64,000 bases of DNA, from assembly GCF_000243415.2 (NCBI RefSeq), contig NZ_KI912270.1, forward strand, positions 3,286,001-3,350,000, written 5' to 3'. Every line of letters starts with the position of its first letter. The stretch's first letter is position 1. This document shows positions 59,264-64,000 of this stretch, piece after piece. The stretch comes from Mycolicibacterium tusciae JS617 (GTDB taxonomy: Bacteria > Actinomycetota > Actinomycetes > Mycobacteriales > Mycobacteriaceae). Under the pieces are notes generated by a model that searched no databases, was not told the origin of the DNA, and saw nothing but the letters and a program-made list of their open reading frames with translations. The position numbers and the translations under genes are program-made.

Positions 59264-60148
59264 GTGAGTAGGAATCCGCTGCGCTGGCTCTCCGAACAGG
59301 TGCTGCTGGCGGGCATGCGACCGCCGGTCGACCCGCAATTGTTGCTGCACCGCCCGGATCGCGACGAGATCGACCTCGACGGCAAGCGGATCCTGCTGAC
59401 CGGGGCGTCGTCGGGCATCGGCGAGGCCGCCGCTGCGAAGTTCGCCCGTCGCGGTGCCACCGTCGTCGTCGCGGCCCGCCGCCAGGAACTCCTGGACGAA
59501 TTGGTCGACCGGATCACCGCCGCCGGCGGATCCGCCCTGTCCCACGCCTGCGACCTGTCCGATCTGGGTGCCGCCGACGAACTGTGCGCCAAGGTCGAAC
59601 GCGACCTCGGCGGCATCGACATCCTGATCAACAACGCCGGACGCTCGATCCGCAGACCGCTGGCGGACTCCCTCGACCGGTGGCACGACGTCGAGCGCAC
59701 CATGGCGTTGAACTACTACTCGCCGCTGCGGCTCATCCGAGCCCTGGCGCCGGGCATGCGTGAACGTGGCGACGGGCACATCATCAACGTGTCGACCTGG
59801 GGTGTGCTGAACGAATCGTCGCCTCTGTTCTCGGTGTACAACGCGTCGAAGGCGGCACTTACCTCCGTCAGCCGCGTCATCGAAACCGAATGGGGCGACG
59901 ACGGGGTGCACTCGACGACGCTGTTCTATCCACTGGTCCTCACGCCGATGATCGCCCCCACCCGGGCGTACGACGGCCTGCCCGGGTTGAGCGCCGACGA
60001 AGCAGCCGATTGGATGATCACGGCCGCGCGCGTGCGCCCGATACGTATTGCGCCGCGGATGGCCGTCACCGCCCAGGTGGTGAACAGCGTCGCACCCGGT
60101 GTGGTCAACACGCTGATGAAACGGCAACGCGTTCAACCCACCAGCTGA
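59264..60148 (+). CDS. Short-chain dehydrogenase, Rv0547c type
   Basis: 294 residues from GTG 59264 (TAGACT lies eight bases before it). TGASSGIGEAAAAKFARRGA binds NAD(P), NNAGRSIRRPLADSL and YNASK are the structural and catalytic motifs. RWLSEQVLLAGMRPPVDPQLL before the fold is as in M. tuberculosis Rv0547c. Substrate unknown. Open frame before 59264 overlaps the regulator gene. The acyl-CoA ligase starts two bases after its stop. Confidence 0.9.
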   Translation: MSRNPLRWLSEQVLLAGMRPPVDPQLLLHRPDRDEIDLDGKRILLTGASSGIGEAAAAKFARRGATVVVAARRQELLDELVDRITAAGGSALSHACDLSDLGAADELCAKVERDLGGIDILINNAGRSIRRPLADSLDRWHDVERTMALNYYSPLRLIRALAPGMRERGDGHIINVSTWGVLNESSPLFSVYNASKAALTSVSRVIETEWGDDGVHSTTLFYPLVLTPMIAPTRAYDGLPGLSADEAADWMITAARVRPIRIAPRMAVTAQVVNSVAPGVVNTLMKRQRVQPTS

Positions 60149-60150
60149 CC

Positions 60151-61704
60151 ATGCCCGAGATCTCAACCATCGCCGACATCGTGCGCGTCCAGGCGCGGGT
60201 ACGGCCCGACGCCGCGGCGCTCGTCGTTGGCGAAAGGACGATCTCGTTCGCGGAGCTCGACACGCGGTCCAGCCGAGTCGCCCAAGCCTTCCGTGCGGCC
60301 GGTGTCGGCTTCGGCGACCGCGTCGCCTTCATCGAAAAGAACGGAGCCGAGTTCTTCGAGGTGGTTTGCGGACTCGCCAAGCTGGGTGCCGTTGGTGTGC
60401 CGGTGAACTGGCGCCTCGCGCCACCGGAGATGTTGCATGTCATCGAGGATGCGCAGGCCCGGATCGTCGTCGTGGGATCCGAGTTCTTCGGCCATCTGGA
60501 AGCGATCGAGGATCGGCTGACAACGGTGAGCGCCATCGTGGCGATCGGAGTGCACGACCGTTGGCAGGAATTCGAGGACTGGCTGACCGGTCATCGGAAT
60601 GAAGACCCAGATGTCACAACGGATTCCGACGATATCGCCTTCCTGATGTACACGTCGGGCACCACTGGACTGCCCAAGGGCGTCATGCTGACCAACGGTA
60701 ACTATCTTTGCAAGTCCAGCGGTATCGCGCACCAGTGGCGGTTCACCGCCGACAGCGTCAGCCTCGCGGTGATGCCGATGTTCCACATGGCCGGGTCGGG
60801 GTGGGTGCTGGTCGGACTCTACGAAGGCGCCACCACCGTGGTGCTGCGCGACGTCGATCCGGTTGCGATCCTGAATTCCGTTGTCCGCCACCGGATTACC
60901 AACCTGCTGCTAGTGCCCGCCGTAATCCAGATGATGCTGGACGCCCCGGGTGTCGAGGCCGCGGACTTCTCCAGCGTGCGGGCCATAGTCTACGGCGCGT
61001 CACCGATCACCGACGACGTGCTGATGAAGGGGCTCGACCGCTTCGGATGCGAGTTCCTCCAGGTGTACGGGCTGACCGAAACCACTGGCTCGGTAACGCA
61101 ACTCGACGAGCACGACCCGGTCGGACGCCCCGACCTGCTGCGGTCCTGCGGCAAGCCCTACCCGTGGGTCGAACTGTGCATCGTCGACGACGACGGCCGC
61201 GAAGTACCCATCGGCACGGTGGGTGAGGTGTGGACGCGGTCAGCGCAGAACATGCGCGGCTACTGGAACAATCCCGACGCCACGGCCGCGACGGTCACCG
61301 ACGACGGCTGGCTGAAGACCGGAGACGCCGGCTACATCGACCGTGACGGCTTCGTCTATCTGAACGACCGGAAGAAGGACATGATCGTCTCCGGCGGAGA
61401 GAACGTGTACCCCACCGAGGTCGAGAACGTACTGATGACCCATCCCGCTGTCGGCGATGTGGCGATCATCGGGATACCCGACGAGAAGTGGGGCGAGGCG
61501 GTCAAGGCCGTCATCGTGCCGACAGCAGGAACCGCACCGACCGAAGCCGAACTCATCGCCTACGCGCGCGAGCGCCTCGCCGGTTTCAAGCTGCCCAAGT
61601 CCGTCGACTTCGCCGAGGTGCTGCCCCGCAACCCGAGCGGCAAGCTACTCAAGCGAACGCTTCGCGAGCCGTATTGGACGGGCGTCGACCGTCGAATCGG
61701 CTGA
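60151..61704 (+). CDS. Acyl-CoA ligase (FadD-type, AMP-forming)
   Basis: 517 residues from ATG 60151. ATP motif MYTSGTTGLPKGV, YGLTETTGSV, hinge GDAGYIDRDGFVYLNDRKKD and the Lys region PSGKLLKRTLR are complete. It resembles the ligase at 28738-30291 more than FadD8. Co-directional with and two bases after the SDR gene, so the pair may act on one carboxylic acid or alcohol substrate. In M. tuberculosis the SDR (Rv0547c) is followed by the glyoxalase-like gene instead, so this ligase looks inserted. Confidence 0.9.
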   Translation: MPEISTIADIVRVQARVRPDAAALVVGERTISFAELDTRSSRVAQAFRAAGVGFGDRVAFIEKNGAEFFEVVCGLAKLGAVGVPVNWRLAPPEMLHVIEDAQARIVVVGSEFFGHLEAIEDRLTTVSAIVAIGVHDRWQEFEDWLTGHRNEDPDVTTDSDDIAFLMYTSGTTGLPKGVMLTNGNYLCKSSGIAHQWRFTADSVSLAVMPMFHMAGSGWVLVGLYEGATTVVLRDVDPVAILNSVVRHRITNLLLVPAVIQMMLDAPGVEAADFSSVRAIVYGASPITDDVLMKGLDRFGCEFLQVYGLTETTGSVTQLDEHDPVGRPDLLRSCGKPYPWVELCIVDDDGREVPIGTVGEVWTRSAQNMRGYWNNPDATAATVTDDGWLKTGDAGYIDRDGFVYLNDRKKDMIVSGGENVYPTEVENVLMTHPAVGDVAIIGIPDEKWGEAVKAVIVPTAGTAPTEAELIAYARERLAGFKLPKSVDFAEVLPRNPSGKLLKRTLREPYWTGVDRRIG

Positions 61705-61749
61705 CCGTGTCGCTGCGGCATCAGGCTTGGAACGTGATACACACAATCT

Positions 61750-62121
61750 ATGGAGATCCTGGCCAGCCGGATGCTCATCCGGCCGGCCGATTACGAGAGG
61801 TCGCTGGTGTTTTACCGCGACGAAATCGGATTGGCGATCGCCCGCGACTACGGGGCAGGTACCGTCTTCTACGCAGGTCAGTCGCTAATCGAGCTGGCCG
61901 GCCACGGCACGCCGAAGGCCGGCGGCACGATGTGGCTGCAGGTGCGCGATGTCTACGCGACGGAGAAGGAACTTGTCGGCCGCGGCGTGCCGATCACCCG
62001 CGAAGCCCGCCAGGAATCGTGGGGTCTGCAAGAAATGCACGTGACAGACCCAGACGGCGTTCTGCTGATCTTCGTGCAAGTTCCGGAGAACCACCCACTG
62101 CGACGGGACAGCCGGGGTTAA
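61750..62121 (+). CDS. Glyoxalase/VOC-superfamily protein, Rv0546c type
   Basis: 123 residues of one VOC module pair: RMLIRPADYERSLVFYRDEIG at the start, LIELAGHGTP and QEMHVTDPDGVLLIFVQ at the end, with Glu and His metal-ligand candidates. It corresponds by position to Rv0546c. Substrate unknown. No Shine-Dalgarno sequence is seen, so it may be leaderless. Confidence 0.87.
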   Translation: MEILASRMLIRPADYERSLVFYRDEIGLAIARDYGAGTVFYAGQSLIELAGHGTPKAGGTMWLQVRDVYATEKELVGRGVPITREARQESWGLQEMHVTDPDGVLLIFVQVPENHPLRRDSRG

Positions 62122-62216
62122 CACAGTGCGAATCGATTGCGGAAAGCCGACGTTAGACCGGAACACAACGCCTGCAGAATCGACATTTGGCACCTCCGAC
62201 CGAGAGAATCTGCGCC

Positions 62217-63398
62217 GTGAGCCTTGAGCTGTTTCTTCTGATCATCGTCGTGATCACGGCGCTGGCATTCGACTTCACGAACGGCTTCCATGACACCGGT
62301 AACGCGATGGCGGCCTCCATCGCCAGCGGCGCGCTCAAACCGAAGGCCGCCGTCACGATGTCGGCGGTGCTGAACCTGATCGGCGCTTTCCTGTCGACCG
62401 CGGTCGCGGCGGCGATCGCCAAGGGACTGATCGAACCGGGGCTCGTCACGCTGGAGCTGGTATTCGCCGGCCTGGTGGGCGGCATCGTCTGGAACCTGCT
62501 CACGTGGCTGTTGGGTCTGCCGTCCAGTTCGTCGCACGCGTTGATCGGCGGCATCGTCGGCGCGATGCTCGCCGCGGTCGGCGGACACGGCGTGATCTGG
62601 GCCGGTCTGCTGTCCAAGGTGCTCGTTCCGGCTGTGCTGGCTCCGGTCATTGCGACGCTGGTCGCCAGCATCGGCACCTGGTTGGTGTACCGCATGGTGC
62701 GTGGCGTCCCGGAGAAGCGCACGAATAGCGGTTTTCGCTACGGCCAGGTCGGCTCCGCCGCGCTGATCTCGCTTGCCCACGGCACCAATGACGCGCAGAA
62801 GACGATGGGGGTCATTTTCCTGGCGCTGATCGCCTACGGCTCGGCCGCCGAGTCCGACCCGATGCCGCCGTTCTGGGTCATCTTTGCCTGCGCGGTGGCC
62901 ATCGCATTGGGCACCTACCTCGGCGGCTGGCGCATCATCCGCACGCTCGGTAAGGGCCTTGTCGAAATCAAGCCGCCACAAGGGTTGGCCGCGGATTCGT
63001 CGTCGGCAACGATCATCCTGCTCTCCAGCCACTTCGGCTATTCGCTGTCCACCACCCACGTCGCCACCGGCTCGATCCTAGGCAGCGGGATCGGCAAAGC
63101 CGGCGCCGATGTGCGCTGGGGTGTGGCGGGCCGGATGGCCAGCGCCTGGTTGATCACCCTGCCCGCGGCGGGCACCGTCGGCGCCGCCATGTACTGGTTG
63201 GTGAATTCCATCGGCGGGTTCGTCGGTGCGACAGTCGGATTCCTGTTCCTTGCTGGTGTGTCGTTCATCATCTGGCTGCAGTCGCGCAAGACGCCGATCG
63301 ACCACAACAACGTCAACGACGAGTGGGAAGGCACCCTCGCGGCGGGCACTGGCGACCGCCAACCGTCGGTGACGTCCAAGACCCCAGAACCCGTTTAG
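62217..63398 (+). CDS. pitA: Low-affinity inorganic phosphate transporter PitA
   Basis: 393 residues from GTG 62217, PiT family, about ten membrane helices. The two family repeats FDFTNGFHDTGNAMA (N-terminal) and LISLAHGTNDAQKTMGV (C-terminal) are complete, as are GLPSSSSHALIGG and SLSTTHVATGSILG. It moves phosphate with protons or as a metal phosphate. It corresponds to Rv0545c and is followed 25 bases later by the small membrane protein, as in M. tuberculosis. Confidence 0.94.
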   Translation: MSLELFLLIIVVITALAFDFTNGFHDTGNAMAASIASGALKPKAAVTMSAVLNLIGAFLSTAVAAAIAKGLIEPGLVTLELVFAGLVGGIVWNLLTWLLGLPSSSSHALIGGIVGAMLAAVGGHGVIWAGLLSKVLVPAVLAPVIATLVASIGTWLVYRMVRGVPEKRTNSGFRYGQVGSAALISLAHGTNDAQKTMGVIFLALIAYGSAAESDPMPPFWVIFACAVAIALGTYLGGWRIIRTLGKGLVEIKPPQGLAADSSSATIILLSSHFGYSLSTTHVATGSILGSGIGKAGADVRWGVAGRMASAWLITLPAAGTVGAAMYWLVNSIGGFVGATVGFLFLAGVSFIIWLQSRKTPIDHNNVNDEWEGTLAAGTGDRQPSVTSKTPEPV

Positions 63399-63423
63399 CC
63401 GCCAGACACGAGAGGCCCGACAC

Positions 63424-63714
63424 GTGAACCAGTGGTTCAACTACACCGCCGCCCTGAAAATCCTCGGCTTCGGGCTCCTGATCGGGCCAGGGTTGCCCGC
63501 CCTGTTCGCGGTCGGGGTGCGGGTCAGTGCCAAAGGTGCCGGGGTCGCCGAGCGCAGCGGCGCCGTCGCGCAGAAGAGTCCGATGCTCGTCGCGCTCAGT
63601 TGGGCGTTGTTCGCGCTGGTGCTGCTGGCGGTCGTCCTCGGCGTCCTTTTCATCGCGCGTGACTTCATCGGCCACCAAAGCGGCCTGTACCTGCTTGGCG
63701 CAGAGCGCAAATAG
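63424..63714 (+). CDS. Small membrane protein, Rv0544c type
   Basis: 96 residues from GTG 63424 with two membrane helices, ALKILGFGLLIGPGLPALFAV and LVALSWALFALVLLAVVLGVL, and a short polar loop between. Unknown function. Conserved next to pitA, so it may assist the transporter. The last residues GLYLLGAERK are soluble. Confidence 0.82.
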   Translation: MNQWFNYTAALKILGFGLLIGPGLPALFAVGVRVSAKGAGVAERSGAVAQKSPMLVALSWALFALVLLAVVLGVLFIARDFIGHQSGLYLLGAERK

Positions 63715-63720
63715 GCATCG

Positions 63721-64000
63721 ATGGCGACCGTTAACAAATTCCTCACCAAGGTCGTGGCGTGGATCACCGACGGTTATCCGGAGGGCGTTCCCGGCCCCGA
63801 CCGGGTTCCGCTTCTGGCTCTGCTCAAGCGGCGTCTTACCGACGACGAGGTCAAAGCCGTCACTGGAGAGTTGATGAACCGCGGCGAGTTCGATCACGCC
63901 GATATCGGTGTGCTGATCACCCAGATCACCGATGAGCTACCCACTCTCGACGACGCCGAACGGGTGCGGGCACGACTGGCCACGAAGGGCTGGCCACTCG
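63721..64000 (+). CDS. DUF3349-family protein, Rv0543c type, 5' part
   Basis: 93 residues to the window end, no stop reached; the family is about 100 residues, so only a few are missing. It starts MATVNKFLTKVVAWITDGYPE and has VPLLALLKRRLTDDEVKAV and ARLATKGWPL. Small helical cytoplasmic protein of unknown function. In M. tuberculosis menE (Rv0542c) follows, probably just past the window. Confidence 0.85.
   Translation, partial: MATVNKFLTKVVAWITDGYPEGVPGPDRVPLLALLKRRLTDDEVKAVTGELMNRGEFDHADIGVLITQITDELPTLDDAERVRARLATKGWPL

Noticed and set aside
1..64000. tRNA, rRNA or riboswitch genes
   Set aside because: No cloverleaf, rRNA or known riboswitch core was recognised by eye in the intergenic regions; a covariance-model search would be needed to exclude small RNAs.

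Overview
The window is GC-rich and reads as a chromosomal piece of a Mycobacterium/Mycolicibacterium-type actinobacterium. The evidence is a menaquinone gene set in the order known around Rv0542c-Rv0564c of M. tuberculosis, a complete mce operon, F420 (deazaflavin)-dependent nitroreductase-like proteins, many GTG starts, and several gene starts set by a TANNNT -10 box placed for leaderless transcription. No rRNA, tRNA or CRISPR was seen.

Layout. 1-774 is the 3' part of gpsA, followed by a secreted Pro-rich protein and an IS1182-type insertion sequence (1.4-3.3 kb). 3.3-6.5 kb carries htpX, grcC1 and divergent menJ. 6.5-8.7 kb holds small hypothetical genes and an esterase. 8.7-13.3 kb is a minus-strand organosulfur cassette (dioxygenase, permease, ATPase, binding protein, second dioxygenase). 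13.4-22.9 kb contains a Tat-signal flavoprotein, menG, an SDR, a lipoprotein and F420-type pair, mgtA, a DsbA-like lipoprotein, an Rv0556-like membrane protein, menD and bpoC/menH. 23.1-26.5 kb is an accessory block (FAD monooxygenase, MarR, DJ-1/PfpI, GlxA) placed between bpoC and menC. 26.6-31.9 kb has menC, a tspO-SOUL pair, an acyl-CoA ligase and an Rv0552-type amidohydrolase. 32.0-42.5 kb is a ten-gene mce operon (yrbEA, yrbEB, mceA-F, an Mce-associated protein, an MPT64-like protein). 42.8-45.6 kb has a TetR gene divergent from two overlapping MpaB/DUF2236 oxygenases. 45.7-48.0 kb has a YCII/DGPF gene, an IS3-type element and a DUF3253 gene. 48.0-64.0 kb has fadD8, an APH-like protein, a P-loop kinase, an ECF42-type sigma factor, a glycosyltransferase, a HAD protein, two tandem DDN proteins, menB, DUF488, nitronate monooxygenase, DoxX with a divergent regulator, then the conserved SDR / acyl-CoA ligase / glyoxalase / pitA / Rv0544c-like / DUF3349 run that leads toward menE outside the window.

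How the genes fit together. GrcC1 makes the polyprenyl chain, MenD, BpoC/MenH, MenC and MenB make the naphthoquinone head group, MenG methylates it and MenJ reduces the tail. menE and menA are not in the window, and menF is also not seen. Relative to the M. tuberculosis order the cluster has been opened in two places: bpoC/menC is split by the 23.1-26.5 kb block, and the divergent fadD8/Rv0552 junction is split by the mce operon, the TetR-MpaB genes, the YCII/IS3 segment and, nearby, an extra acyl-CoA ligase and tspO-SOUL.

The most unusual structural signals are these. The same roughly 26-bp arm flanks both unrelated insertion sequences in inverted orientation, mostly touching stop codons, as if each element had jumped into the loop of a palindromic terminator. 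A 26-bp tandem triplication at the 3' end of menD also builds the start codon of the next gene. A KstR-like box overlaps a leaderless fadD8 promoter. An ECF42-type sigma factor lies 5.6 kb from a DGPF gene that carries a candidate promoter for it. Related TAAGT/ACTTA palindromes precede both tspO and the mce operon. Functions are assigned from recognised families and visible motifs; no database search was run.
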